Shown: positions 32,600 through 43,673 of the stretch, piece by piece
Position numbering within the stretch: the stretch's first letter is position 1
Layout: every line of letters starts with the position of its first letter
Assembly (NCBI GenBank): GCA_963575745.1
Contig: CAUYUJ010020270.1
Coordinates: forward strand, 300,001 to 364,000
Length of the DNA stretch: 64,000 nucleotides
Origin: Prorocentrum cordatum
Lineage: Eukaryota > Sar > Dinophyceae > Prorocentrales > Prorocentraceae
Reading direction: 5' to 3'
Position numbers and translations under genes: made by a program
The notes under the pieces: generated by a model
Database searches by the model: none
Seen by the model: the letters and a program-made list of their open reading frames with translations, nothing else
Told to the model about the DNA's origin: nothing

Positions 32600-33230
32600 A
32601 AAGAAGGATCGTACGCGAGATGACGTATTGAACGACATCACGCGGCGGTTTCCGCGGGCCGCGAGCGTGGCACGCCACACTGGAGACGAGGGCGCTTACG
32701 CGCGACCTTACGCGGGCAACTTGCGCGCCATTGTCGGCGCAGACGGCCGCGTGTTCCTGCGTCGCTGATCTGTATCTCGACAAGTTTCTCAGAAGGCCGG
32801 AGGCGTTCTGGGCCTTCTGAAAAGCCCCGCGCCACCACATTCCCCACTGGACGCGGCGCTGGGAGGCCAAAGGGGAACTCAAGTGAAGAAGAAGGATGGT
32901 AAGGAGGATAATGAGGAAGGAAGAGAGGGAGCGAGGGAAGAAGAGCAGGGAGGAAGAGGAGAAGTGAGGGAAGGAGAGAGGGAGGGAGGGAGGGAGCACT
33001 AAGAGCTTGTCGGTAGCACTGTGGGCAAACATGTTGCCGCACCTCCCTGGTTCGTCTCCCGGCGGACGTTGTTGGTGGCGGTGAGCTTGGCCTTGTGCTC
33101 GAGGAGGCACTCGTGGCCAGTGCTTTCTCTCAGCGGGCGACGCGGCGGCAGATTGTGCATGGGGTTCCCTGATCTAGGACGCTCATGTTAAACCTTGCCA
33201 TGCCCTCCCTCCATCTTCTTGTTTTCCCCT
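32600..33230. other. No gene seen; GGA/GAA patch
   Basis: Single-copy-looking DNA with a purine-rich patch at 32,880-33,000. A 170-codon minus-strand frame at 32,598-33,110 shows no recognisable domain. Confidence 0.35.
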
Positions 33231-33629
33231 CCCCCCTCCTCCTCCCACCCATGCTCTTCCTCCTCCTCCTCCTCCTCCTCCTCCTCCTTCGCCTGCGCCC
33301 CCTCCTCCACCTCCTCCTCCTCCTCATCCGTCCTCTTCTCATGATCCTCCCCCTCCACCTCCTCCACCTCCTCCTCCTCCTCCCCCTCCTCCTCCTCCTT
33401 CTCCTCCATCCCCCTCCGCCTCCTCCTCCTCCTCCTCCTCCTCCTCATCATCATCATCATCATCCGCCTCCTCCTCCTTCTCTTCACCCTTTGCTATCCC
33501 ATTTTTCCTACTGCGTGCTGGTCCTAGTTATCCTCCTCCTCCTCCTCCTCTTCAGTCTCTTCCTCCCCTCCTCATCTTCCTTCTCCTCCTCGTTCTCATT
33601 ATCATCACCATCAGCATCGCCATCGTCAG

Positions 33630-33682
<53 letters not shown>

Positions 33683-33686
33683 GCAG

Positions 33687-33766
<80 letters not shown>

Positions 33767-34148
33767 CCATCATCATCATCAGCATCATCATCATCATCAT
33801 CGTCATCATCATCAGCAGCAGCAGCATCATCACCCTCATCAGCATCATCATGACCATCATCAACATCGTCTTCATCATCAGCATCATCATCGTCATCATC
33901 ATTAGAAACATCATCATCATTATCATCATCATCATCATCACCATCATCATCAGTATCAGTATCAGTATCAGTATCAGTATCAGTATCGTCGTCCTCACCA
34001 CTATCATCACCAGCATCACCAGCATCAGCATACTTCATCAGCATCATCAGCACCCTTGCCATCATCATGAATTGCATCATCATCATAATCAGCAGCAACA
34101 CCATCATCAGCATGATGCTGATCATCATCATCATCATCATCATCATCG

Positions 34149-34223
<75 letters not shown>

Positions 34224-34605
34224 GCATCATCGTCATCATCACAAACAGCAGCATCATCATCAGCATCATCATCAGCATCATCATCAGCATCATCATCAGT
34301 TTCATCGTCAGTATCATCATCCGCAGCATCATCAACACCATCCTCATCATCAGCATCAACATCATACTCCTCTACCTTTTCGCGATTATGCGCTGCTTCC
34401 CCTCCTCCTCCTCCTCCTCCTCCTCCACCTCCACCTCCACCTCCACCTCCCCCTCGATCTTCTCCTCCCTCCTCAATCTCCTGCTCCCCCTCGTTCTCCT
34501 CGCCCACCTCCCGTCGTCCCCCCATCTCACCATACTCCTCATCATGATCATCCCACTCCTGCTCCTGCCATTCCTCCCGCTCCTCCTCGCCGTTAAGTTC
34601 CTGCT
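33230..34605. repeat. Compound TCC/ATC microsatellite
   Basis: TCC to 33,445, a mixed stretch to 33,590, ATC to about 34,365 (very pure at 33,625-33,775 and 34,115-34,225, with a CAGTAT run at 33,950-33,985), then TCC and CCTCCA to 34,605. Confidence 0.95.
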
Positions 34606-34944
34606 CCTGCTACTTATCCTCCACCCCGCCAACCCTCATCCAGCTCCTCCTGGTTACCGATTGGATCCGAACGGAACCACCCAATCAACACGCTATGATA
34701 CCCCCTTGCACCAATATTGTCGACTGATCCCACGTCACCTCCGAGTCACCTCCCCATCCTCCTCGGCCTGCCCCCCCTCCCCTTGTTCCAAGTCAGCTAT
34801 CAAAAAAAAAAAAAAAAAAAACTCTCTCGCGCGGGCTGGTCCTTCGCTCGCGTGTCGGACGGGCGGGCTCTGATGGGGTGGTGCTACGGCCCAGTCTGAA
34901 CACACTTACCTCGATAGGGGAACGAATAAGGACATGCATTGAAA
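34606..34944. other. No gene seen; poly-A run
   Basis: Contains a run of 19 A at about 34,802-34,820. The T-shaped element copy 2 starts about 125 bases further on. No coding signal. Confidence 0.4.
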
Positions 34945-35095
34945 AACTCATAGGTCCGCGTGGATTTCTCGGATCGGCACTGGCCCCCCTCCATGGCGCG
35001 CGGAGCGCGCCAGGGGCGGCGCCGGAGGCGCCGCCAGGGGGTCCCAGCGCCGATCCGAGGAATCCGCGCGGATCTCCGAGTTTTTATGTTCATGT
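34940..35095. mobile_element. T-shaped foldback element, copy 2
   Basis: Left arm AAACTCATAGGTCCGCGTGG then ATTTCTCGGATCGGCACTGG. Right arm CAGCGCCGATCCGAGGAATC then CGCGCGGATCTCCGAGTTTT. The interior has two nested palindromes, TGGCGCG-CGGAG-CGCGCCA and GGCGGCGC-CGGAG-GCGCCGCC. This copy has CTCGGATC paired with GATCCGAG, where most copies have CTTGGATC paired with GATCCAAG. Confidence 0.85.
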
Positions 35096-35544
35096 CACTG
35101 TTCGTTTCCCTGCACGCCTTACCTCAGCCCCCCCGGCGAGAGACTGTCACAAGCAGCTCCTGGGGTCGATCTGGGAGGCCCTTCCGTTACGTTTTCGGAC
35201 TGCGCCGGTGTTGCTTCCCGCTCGTGCTCGAGGATCTCCCTGGCCAACCCTTCGAGCGAACGAGCCTATACGCTGGCAGCGGAGGAGTGGAGGAATAGAA
35301 CACATCCTCCTCCTCCTCCTCCTCCTCCTCCTCCAAAGTCACAGCTCACAAGGAGCTGGACGAGCAGGGGATGGCGGAGCGAGAACATGTCCGGAGGTTA
35401 GGTAACGACTACGTGGACACTGCCACGAAGTTAGCACCCTCACCCTGATCCCCATAAAATACCATCCCCGTACGCCCGAACCAGCAAAGCTGTCACCCCT
35501 CTTGCCGGAAGATGCTGGCTCTGTGGCCAAACAAAAAAGAAAAA

Positions 35545-35710
35545 AAACTGAATAAACATAAACTTTTGACACTCCGCACGGATTTCTTGGATCCTCGCTG
35601 GGCCCCCTAGGCGGCGCCTCCAGCGCCGCCCCTGGTGCGCTCCGCGCGCCAGGGAGAAGGTCTAAAAAATTCGCGCGGAACGTCAGAAGTTTATGTTTAG
35701 GGCGTCTTTT
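35545..35710. mobile_element. T-shaped foldback element, copy 3 (reverse)
   Basis: Ends ATAAACATAAACTTTTGACA on the left and GTCAGAAGTTTATGTTTAGG on the right, a good inverted pair. The interior palindromes are in the opposite order from the other copies (GGCGGCGCCTCCAGCGCCGCC first, CTGGTGCGCTCCGCGCGCCAG second), so the element is inserted in reverse. The inner part of the right arm has decayed to AAAAAATTC. Confidence 0.85.
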
Positions 35711-35956
35711 TCTAGAATTGCGACCTCCCAGAAGCGGAGCAGTAAGCCGCAACGGGGAGGGACAGCGATGGAATGGAGAAAGGGGGAGAGTCAAAGTGAC
35801 GACATAGATATGTACATCTAAATAGTTGTTCATCTAATGCTTACGTGCTCGTCTGTGTTAAATTGTAGAGAAAGAGGGAGAAGAGATAAACGGGCGACGT
35901 ATGCATACATGTATGTAGATCCCTGTATGTGGTATATCTGTTCAAGTAAGAGTACA

Positions 35957-36600
35957 TGCCAGAACAGGGCCCAGCCGTACTGCCAGAACAAGGCCGTCCT
36001 CATGCCAGAACAAGGGCCAGCTCAGGGGCAGTAACATACTTGAACACAATCGTTCCAGAGAAGGCCCTCAGAGGCAACACCAGCCTGAGCACCTTCACCG
36101 CCGGCCTAAAATCGCGGATAGGCCGCTACATCCAAACTTGGACGGGGCAGCTTTCCAGGACAAGGCCCTGCGCAGGGACCAGAACATAATGAACACAACC
36201 ATCGGCCAGGCATCGCGGCACCAATCCAGAATAAGGCGCTGCTCAGGGGCTAGCACACTGAGCACCACCAATCCAGAACAAAGACTTGCTCAGGGTTATT
36301 GGGGTTGACGACCACAATTCCAGAAGAAGGCCCTGCTCAGGGGCAATAGCAGGATGACTACAATCTCAGCACATCCAAGCTTGAAAGGCGCAGCGTTCCA
36401 GAAGAAGGCCCTGGCCAGGAACAAAACACACTGACGATCACACTTGCAAAACAAGGCACAGCTCAGGGTCAATCCCATTCTGGTTACCATCATGCCAGAA
36501 CAAGGCCCAGCTCAGACGCCACAACATACTGAGAACCTACATTCCAGAGAAAGGCACTGCTCAACGGCAATAGCACACTGATCATCAACATCGGCCTGAG
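35957..36600 (+). repeat. Degenerate 45-75 bp repeat (CCAGAACAAGGCC)
   Basis: About twelve spaced copies of CCAGAACAAGGCCCTGCTCA followed by GGGGCAATAGCACACTGA, with heavy substitution. A longer word, CTAAAATCGCGGATAGGCCG and ACATCCAAACTTGGACGGG, recurs near 36,105, 36,380 and 36,590, so two interleaved periodicities exist. Translation gives a recurring K-A-L-L-R-G-N-S-T string but with stops and shifts. No family is recognised. Confidence 0.65.
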
Positions 36601-36960
36601 ACCGTGGATAGCCCAGCACATCCAAAATTAGACGGGAGAGAGTTCCAATTCATAGTGCTGGACGTCGTCGTGGCGTTTGACTCCGTCGCGAGTATCGGCC
36701 ACGCGGCCAGGACCAGAGGTTAAGAAAATGCCCCCACCCCCCCGTCCCTGGTGGTTACCGCTGCGGGCTAATAACGATAGTGCTGGATCCCAACGCGGTG
36801 ATCAAACCATCTGTGCTAGCCGCCGTGCACGTTGCGAGTGCACCCTACCACAGAACAATAATTCTAGGGATACGATGTTTGGGGCAAACGCTGGCTAACA
36901 TGCCAATGCAGCGAAAGGGAAAGGGAAGAACGGGGAGGACGAAGCGAGGAGAAAAGACGA
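36601..36960. other. No gene seen
   Basis: Single-copy-looking DNA. A 172-codon plus frame begins at 36,780 but turns into acidic and Gly/Arg repeat translation after about 60 codons. On the opposite strand near 37,140-37,170 one frame reads LPLHDAAWLNKAAALKAAQL, faintly ankyrin-like. Confidence 0.3.
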
Positions 36961-37490
36961 GGAGGAATAATGATGATGAGGAGGAGGGGGAGGACGACGA
37001 CGACCGCGGCGGCGGAGGACGAGGACGCCGAAGTAAGGCGCGTGCCAAGGACGTCAGGGGCGCTCGGGGCGGCGGTTCTGCAAGAAGCGAGGCGGAGGCG
37101 GGCAGGGAGCTGCGCAGCCTTGAGCGCCGCGGCCTTGTTGAGCCAGGCGGCGTCGTGGAGGGGGAGGTAGTGTATGTGCCTCGGAGGCGGGGGCGGACAA
37201 CGTCGCGAGGAGCGGGGGGGCGGATGGGAGGAGGAAGAGGAGGGGGAGGAGGAGGAGGAGGAAGAGGAGGAGGAAGAGGAGGAGGAGAAAGAATTTAGCC
37301 TTCCTCCTCCACCTGCCCTTCTTCCTCCTCCTCCTCCTCCTCCTCCTCCTCCTCCTCCTCCTCCTCCTCCTCATCCGTCCTCTCCTCATTCTCCTCCTCC
37401 TCCTCCTCCTCCTCCTCCTCTTCCTCCTGATCCTCCTCCTCCTCCTCTTCCTCCTCCTCCTCATCAGCATCATCATCATCACCACCACCA
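36960..37490. repeat. (GGA)n followed by (TCC)n-(ATC)n
   Basis: GGA/GAC patches to 37,030, GGA at 37,215-37,295, then TCC at 37,325-37,465 and a short ATC tail. The GGA and TCC tracts are about 30 bases apart and complementary. Confidence 0.9.
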
Positions 37491-37599
37491 GTCGCTTCTG
37501 ACCTACAACTCCTCCACCTGCTCATCCACGCATTCATCCTAGCCATCCTCGCTCTCGTCATTCACCTCCTCGTCATCCAAGGCCACGTAAGAACTCGTA

Positions 37600-37790
37600 T
37601 CCTCCCCTCCCTCCCCCTCCTCCTCCTCTTCCTCCTCATCCGTCATGTGTTCGGCACTCACAGCCTGTTGTCCACCACCACCACCTCCCCATGCAGATCC
37701 ACCTCCTCATCATCCTCCTCATCCCCCTCCTCCTCCTCCTCCTCCTCCTCCTCTCCTCACCATCACCATCACCATCACCATCACCATCAC

Positions 37791-37884
<94 letters not shown>

Positions 37885-38575
37885 GTCATCATCATCATCA
37901 TCATCATCATAATCGTCATCATCAGCATCATCATCATTATCATTATCATCATCACCATCACCATCATCATCATCGACATCACCATCATCATCATCACCAA
38001 TACCATCAAGTCATCATCCTCACCAGCATCGTCAGCATCGTCATCATCATCAGCGGCATCATCACCAGCTTCTTCTTCATCATCACCAACATCATCATCA
38101 TCATCATCATCAGCATAATCAGCATCCACATCATCAGCATCATCAGCATTGTCATCATCCGCATCTGCAAGATCGTCATCATCGTCAATAGCATCATCAG
38201 CAGCATCATTGTCGCAATCATTATCATCAGCATAATCATCAGCATACTCAGCAGCATCATCATCAACCTACTCATCATCATCAGCATCAGCATCATCGTC
38301 GTCAGCAGCAGCAGCATCACCTTCATCAACGTCCTTACCATAATCATCACCATCGTCGCCGTCGCCATCGCAGTCTCACCTTCATCGTAGTAATCATCCA
38401 CATCATCAGTACCATCAGCATCCGTCATCACCAACAGCATCATCAGTACCATCTTCATCATCCGCAGCATCATCAACCTCACCAGCATCATGCTCAGGTA
38501 AATCAGCAGCACTGTCACCATCATCAGCTCCATCGTCGACCTCATCATCAACACCATCATGGCCATCACCATCAT
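37600..38575. repeat. Compound TCC/ATC microsatellite
   Basis: TCC to about 37,755, CACCAT hexamers at 37,757-37,795, almost pure ATC at 37,796-37,885, then degenerate ATC/CAG to 38,575. Confidence 0.95.
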
Positions 38576-38589
38576 CTAGAGGAAAAAGA

Positions 38590-38738
38590 ACTATGCACAT
38601 GCACCGATTCTGGCCAGGCCCATCCTGAGCCGAGGATCGGTGCATACGCCCTCCTACCTTGGCCAGGAAGGCATATGCACCGATCCTGGGTCAAGGATGG
38701 GCCTTGCCAGGAGCGGTGCATGTGCATAGTTCTCTTCG
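38590..38738. repeat. Foldback element with GCACCGATCCTGG arms
   Basis: Contains TGCACCGATTCTGGCCAGGC, its inverse GAGGATCGGTGCATACG, a second forward word TATGCACCGATCCTGG and a second inverse TTGCCAGGAGCGGTGCATGT. Thus two consecutive inverted pairs lie in tandem. It belongs to the family at 9,630-9,768. Confidence 0.7.
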
Positions 38739-38799
38739 CCCGATCATCATGACCAGCAGAACAGCAACCATCACCACCATAATCACCATCGCGCGACTG

Positions 38800-38927
38800 C
38801 CCTTCTGCCGCTGGCCAGAACTGGGCCGACGGGCGCTCCACCCGAGGGGCCCCACCAATGTGGGCTCGAACGGGCCTCTGATAATATCCTGAGAGACAAC
38901 CCGTTAGGATGCCAGGGTGGGCACGTG

Positions 38928-38977
<50 letters not shown>

Positions 38978-39370
38978 TGGCGCACGTGCGCATATGCGAT
39001 AGAAGCATAAAGCTCTGGAGAGAAACGCGCCCTCCCTCGAAATGGCATTCTGCCCGAGATGTCTCACCAATCCGCCAATCTGGGCGCGAATGGGCCAGTG
39101 ATGATGTCCTGGCCGATACCTCCTTGTGGAGGCCCGACGTTCTGACCGAGAGGTGCCGCCAATCCTGGCGCGAACGTCCGAGGTCACACCCAGGTCTGAA
39201 AGCCCGTGGGAAGCCCGAGAACAATGGTTGCTAGCACGGGACAGTCATGAGGTTCTGACGATAAAATCGCCCACATCCCAAAATCGGTATTCGACCCGAG
39301 AATCCCCACCAGTCCTAGAACGAGCGGAGGCACGATGACATCTCGATGGGCATGCTGAGAGGCCCGAGCG
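38800..39370. repeat. Degenerate CCACCAAT-GGCGCGAA repeats
   Basis: Three or four loosely related segments of 100-200 bases with CCACCAATGTGGGCTCGAAC, CGCCAATCTGGGCGCGAATG and CGCCAATCCTGGCGCGAACG, followed twice by GATRATRTCCTG. They look like successive diverged copies. Confidence 0.55.
38932..38974. repeat. (TA)n microsatellite
   Basis: About 21 TA dinucleotides without interruption. Confidence 0.95.
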
Positions 39371-39533
39371 CGGGGAATGCCAGCACGCTGGGATTACGAG
39401 ACTCGCGCTGAATGGCCCGGATGAGCGGTCCACCTGGGCGTCCCCACGCAGGGACTCCCGAGGCCCAGGAGCGGGGTGCTGCCGCCCCCGGGGGGCCCAC
39501 GCTGGGAGACAGAGGCAGCGTCATGAGACGTTC

Positions 39534-39825
39534 CCCAGGGCGGCGGAAACAAAGAGTCAGGATGCCTGAGGTCCCCCTTTGGGGAATTCCTGAGAACGGG
39601 GGTCCTAAGGATCCCCTTGGGGATCCTGAGGGATTCCGAAGGATCCCCTGGGGGATACCTCCGCGTACTGAGATTTTTCCCAGGGCGGCGAAAGCAAAGA
39701 GTCAGGATGCCTGAGATCCCCCTTTGGGGGATTCCTCAGAATGGGGTTCCTACGGATGCCCCTTGGGGGATTCCTGAGGGGTTCCGAAGGATCCCCTGAG
39801 GGCGACCTGGGGGACCCCTGAGGAT
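39534..39825. repeat. 145-bp tandem duplication with GGATCC words
   Basis: A unit starting CCCAGGGCGGCG lies at 39,534 and 39,679. Both contain AAAGAGTCAGGATGCCTGAG and GGATTCCTGAG. Inside, CCCCTTGGGGAT and GGATCCCCTGGGGGAT give many small palindromes. Degenerate GATTCCTGAGG words continue to about 39,890. Confidence 0.8.
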
Positions 39826-40027
39826 TCTCGAAGGATGCCCAAGGGTTCCATAAGGATTCTTAAGGGATTCCCTGAGGGTCCTCAGAGCTTCGGGGCCAGG
39901 CGGGGCGCCTCTCTGTCCAGGCCCCGCCGCGTGGCCTCTGAAGCAACGCCTCACACCCCCGACGGCATGATGCCTCGCCACGTGGACCCCTGGAGGTGTC
40001 GACCCACCCCACCTGGACCGACGTTTC

Positions 40028-40690
40028 CGTCCCGAGTCGAGGGATAGGACGGTCTCGGGGCCCGGCCAGAGCCCCCAGCATGAGGCCGAAAAAGCAGCGA
40101 GAAGCCTTCGCCTCGAGCTTTGCCCATGCCGAAACCCACGTGGCGCGGCCGTCATCTCGAAGCTCCTGGAGGCACGCTGCGCGGAGGCTCACTGCGCCCG
40201 CGCCGGCTGCGTCGGGGCCCCGAGCCGCAGGCATCCAACGCCACCTCATTGATCGGCTCTGACCGGCGTGCAGAAAGGGTTCATCCAAAAGCTTGTTCTT
40301 TCGCAGGGTCGCGCGGACCGCTGAGGACACACCGCTTCCCATTGCACGGGGAACACTTCGCCTGGAAAGCCGCGACGGAAATCCGCCGCGCATCGGCTAC
40401 GTACGGCGCGTCGCCGACGACCCAGAAAACGAAGCCCGGCGCCCCCATCGTTCCTTCCGCCCCCGGGCTCGCCTGGAGGGCCTCGAGAGGGCCCCCGAGG
40501 TCAGGTGGTCCGCGGGGCGGGGCACGGGAGCGGAGGGAAAGGGCAGAGGCCTCTTAAAGGGGTCCGAGGCCAAGATGTTCCTCCTCCGATGCTCTCGAAG
40601 ACGCCTCGTCCGCAGGGGCGGCGCCGAGCCTCGAGCTCGTCGCTGGCGCCGCCCACTCTGCGAGGCCGCAGTGTCTGAAGTCTAGGACTC
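40028..40690. other. Family C fragment, then unassigned GC-rich frames
   Basis: A partial copy of the CCCGAGTCG-GGTC module lies at about 40,028-40,100. From there to 40,690, frames of 130-177 codons overlap on both strands with Arg/Pro-rich composition and no domain. Confidence 0.35.
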
Positions 40691-40815
40691 CTGAAATCGC
40701 GCCGCATCGCCGACGCATCGGCAATGCACCGGCGATGCATCGGCGCCGTCGGCGCGGAGAAAATCGGGCTCCACATCGAGCCGCATCGCCGAGGCATCGG
40801 CGATGCGGCGCGATC
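40688..40815. repeat. GCATCGGCGATGC foldback family, copy 1
   Basis: Left arm GCGCCGCATCGCCGACGC. Right arm GCATCGGCGATGCGGCGCG. Between them: CGATGCATCGGCGCCGTCGG and AGAAAATCGGGCTCCACATC. Other copies lie at about 48,635-48,715, 48,905-49,005 and 59,410-59,525. Confidence 0.8.
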
Positions 40816-41019
40816 CTCCGACTCCATCTGCTCTGACCACATCTGGGAGGCTATAGACACGACGGCTTCGACCGAAGCGGCGAAAAAGACCAAAGACAAC
40901 ACGAAAACAGAGACAAACAACTCGATGCAACACGTTCCAACTAACACCCCCGCCCCCTGGTCATGCCCTGAAATCCGACGTCGCGGTCGTTGCTCGCGAC
41001 GTGGATGCCCAAAGGCCTG

Positions 41020-41110
41020 GGCCCCTTCCTGGGAACCGGCTTTTCATCCTGAGTCGTTTCATGACTGGTCGGGGGTCGGGTAAGGACCCCCGGCGGCCGA
41101 AACCAGCAAA
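41020..41110 (+). repeat. Dispersed repeat family C, copy 2
   Basis: GGGAACCGGCTTTTCATCCT then GAGTCGTTTCATGACTGG and a CCCCCGGCGGCCGAAA tail, in the order described for 9,855-9,975. Confidence 0.65.
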
Positions 41111-41289
41111 AATGCTGCCGTCGCTACTTTTTCACGACGCGAGGATGCCAGGGCAAGAGCAAAGTGTGTCCGTTCTTTCTAGGTGGTCCAGGCCGGACTG
41201 CTCTCCGACACCTGCGGCGTGCCCTGACATTGGATGCCAGAAGATTCTGGTCGCGACCGCCGAGATCCGTCGTCCGATGTTTGTGACCG

Positions 41290-41365
41290 ACCTGGGCATC
41301 GGTGGCGACCCGTCGCGACCGACTCGGAGTGCCGATCGGTCGCTATCGATGGCGACCGAAACAAC
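41290..41365. repeat. Degenerate GGTCGCGACC repeat
   Basis: GGCGACCCGTCGCGACCGAC and CGATCGGTCGCTATCG. Related clusters lie at about 51,090-51,170 and 56,525-56,625, the last being the longest, with two near-copies of ATCGGTCGCGATCGG. Confidence 0.65.
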
Positions 41366-41815
41366 ATCCGGCATCCACTGATCTGGGTGGCCCTGGGCCG
41401 CCCCCCCCGGCCGCTCGCCTCACCGGGTCCGCGCCCTCCTCGCGGAAACCAAAAGGATACCGATACCGCTAATCCCCGAACCTCTTCCAGGGTGCGTTCT
41501 GACCAAAAGCACATTCGCCCTTTAGGGCGTGAGTGATTTAGAGCGTTCCCTCTTCCATCTTCCCTTTCGGATAGGGGTGCACCCCTCCCCCACCATTGGT
41601 CTGAGAGGGAAAGGGGGTCGCGAGCAAATGGATCGTCCAAAAAGACCTCGGCGAGGAAGGCGAGGAAGACAAAACCATGAATTGTAATAAGGTGTTGGCC
41701 ACAGGTTGGCCTCCTCGGGGAGAGGGGGGGCCTGATGTACTACGGCCCGTCCTTCGATCGATCTTGATGGCCTCCTCGGGGGGGCCTGATGTACTATGGC
41801 CCGTCCTTTGATCGA
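41366..41815. other. No gene seen; short direct repeat
   Basis: GGGGGGCCTGATGTACTAYG followed by GCCCGTCCTT and GATCGA occurs at about 41,726 and 41,783, 57 bases apart. No coding signal. Confidence 0.5.
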
Positions 41816-41819
41816 GCTC

Positions 41820-42070
41820 ATCCAAGATGGCTCCAAGATAGCCCTTGAAGCTCCCAAGGGTGCCCCAACACGGCCCCAAGGGGTACTCAGGGGGCCCCAA
41901 GACGCACCCAAGAGGCTCCTAAGATGCCCCCAAGAGGCTCCCAAGAGACCCCCAAGAAGACATAAGAGGTCCCCCAGAGGCACCCAAGACGCCCCAAGGG
42001 GTCCCTAGGACTGCCAAGAGACCCCGAAGACGCCCAAAGAGACATCAAAGAAACTCTGGAAGAGACTCCG
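41820..42070. repeat. Degenerate 12-mer minisatellite, copy 2
   Basis: Same CCAAGAnGCCCC style as 100-720, immediately followed by a TCC/ATC array. Confidence 0.8.
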
Positions 42071-42099
42071 AGAAGCATGGAAGATGCCTCTGGCCTTTC

Positions 42100-42192
42100 T
42101 GCTCTACTCCTCCTCCTCATCCTCCTCGTCCTCATCATCATCATCCTCACCATCACCATCACCAGCATCGCCATCATCAACGTCATCAACAG

Positions 42193-42273
<81 letters not shown>

Positions 42274-42301
42274 AAGCATCATCAGCATCATCATCATCAC
42301 C

Positions 42302-42349
<48 letters not shown>

Positions 42350-42892
42350 GTCATCATCATCATCATCATCATCAGCATCATCATCAGCATCAGCATCAAA
42401 CTCCGCATCATCATCATCATCATCAGCGTCATCATCATCGTCAGCATCATCGGCACAATGATCAGCATCATCCTCATCATCATCCTCATCCTCATTCTCC
42501 TCCTCCTCCTCATCATCATCATCCGCAGCATCATCATCATCCGCAGCAGCATCATCATCAGCATCAACATCAACATTAGCATCAGCGCCAGCATCAGCAT
42601 CATTACCAGCATCAGCATCAGCATCATCAGCAGCAACAGCATCAGCATCATCATCAGCATCGTCGTCGTCAGCATCATCACCATCACCATCATCAGCAGC
42701 AGCATCATCACTTTCATCATCAGCGTCATCATCAGCAGCAGCGTCATCATCATCATCACCGTCGTCAGCATCATCGTCAGCACCATCATCATCAGCATCA
42801 TCAGCATCATCATCAGCATCATCAGCATCATCAACATCGTCATCATCATCATCAGCATCATCATCGACATCATCACAATCATCAGCGTCATC

Positions 42893-42980
<88 letters not shown>

Positions 42981-43140
42981 CAATCATCATCACCATCGTC
43001 AAAAGCATCATCAGCAGCAGCGTCACGCTCATCAGCAGCATCATCCGAAGTTCACCCTCCTCCCTCCTCCTCCCTTCCCCTCCTCATCCCCCTCTCCATA
43101 CTCCTCCTCCTCATCCTCCTCCTTCTCCGATTCATCCTCC
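42100..43140. repeat. Compound TCC/ATC microsatellite
   Basis: Short TCC start, ATC from 42,135 to about 43,040 (very pure at 42,195-42,272 and 42,900-42,980), TCC at the end. Confidence 0.95.
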
Positions 43141-43299
43141 ATCCGCAGCCTGAAAGTCCACTGCATGCTCATCCACATCCCTAATCCGGGCAACTCGTCG
43201 GGGCATCGTTTCTGAATGGGCTGGTGGGGTAACGCGAAGCGTCTAGAGTTCGAGCGACTCCAGACGAAGGCCTCCCAGGAGGCCTCAGCGCGAGAAAAC

Positions 43300-43515
43300 G
43301 AGGCAAGCGTAGCCGTATCGGTACCTTTGCCTCATCTGACTCCTTGCGGATCTCCAGGGCCGCCGCGGCGTCGGGGTCGGCGCGGTGCTCCAGCAGCAAC
43401 CGGATGACGCCCACGTTTCCTGCGGCCCGCACCCGGAAGGACCGGCCGCGGCAGCTCCGAGGACCAGACGTTCGACGGCGCGAATTTTCTTCCGCAGCGC
43501 GGCCGCCCAGAGGTC
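43300..43515 (-). pseudogene. Ankyrin-repeat fragment with frameshift
   Basis: The minus strand encodes RAAGNVGVIRLLLEHRADPD followed by AAAALEIRKESDEAK. A-A-G-N-V-G-V-I-R-L-L-L-E-H-R-A-D-P is a clear ankyrin helix pair with the G/R-A-D turn. In another frame just upstream the strand reads LWAAALRKKIRAVERLVLGA, which would precede it well, so one base has been lost or gained near 43,425. The fragment ends before a family C relic (CCACTCCCCGGGACCGG) at 43,520. Confidence 0.6.
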
Positions 43516-43554
43516 TGGGCCCACTCCCCGGGACCGGCCTCCCGGACCCCTCAC

Positions 43555-43668
43555 GTGTTGAGGAGGAGGGGAATGGGGAGGGGGAGGAGTAGCAGGAGGA
43601 GGAGGAGGAGGAGGAGGAGGAGGAGGAGGAAGAGGAGGAGGAGGAGGAGGAGGAGGAGGAGGACAGAG
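43555..43668. repeat. (GGA)n microsatellite
   Basis: About 35 GGA triplets with few interruptions, ending six bases before copy 4 of the T-shaped element. Confidence 0.95.
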
Positions 43669-43673
43669 AGGCG

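Noticed and set aside
34940-35095. Peptides in the T-shaped elements (such as ARIPRIGAGTPWRRLRRRP)
   Set aside because: The similarity among copies is explained by DNA-level repeat identity. Both strands give equally conserved peptides because the element is palindromic.
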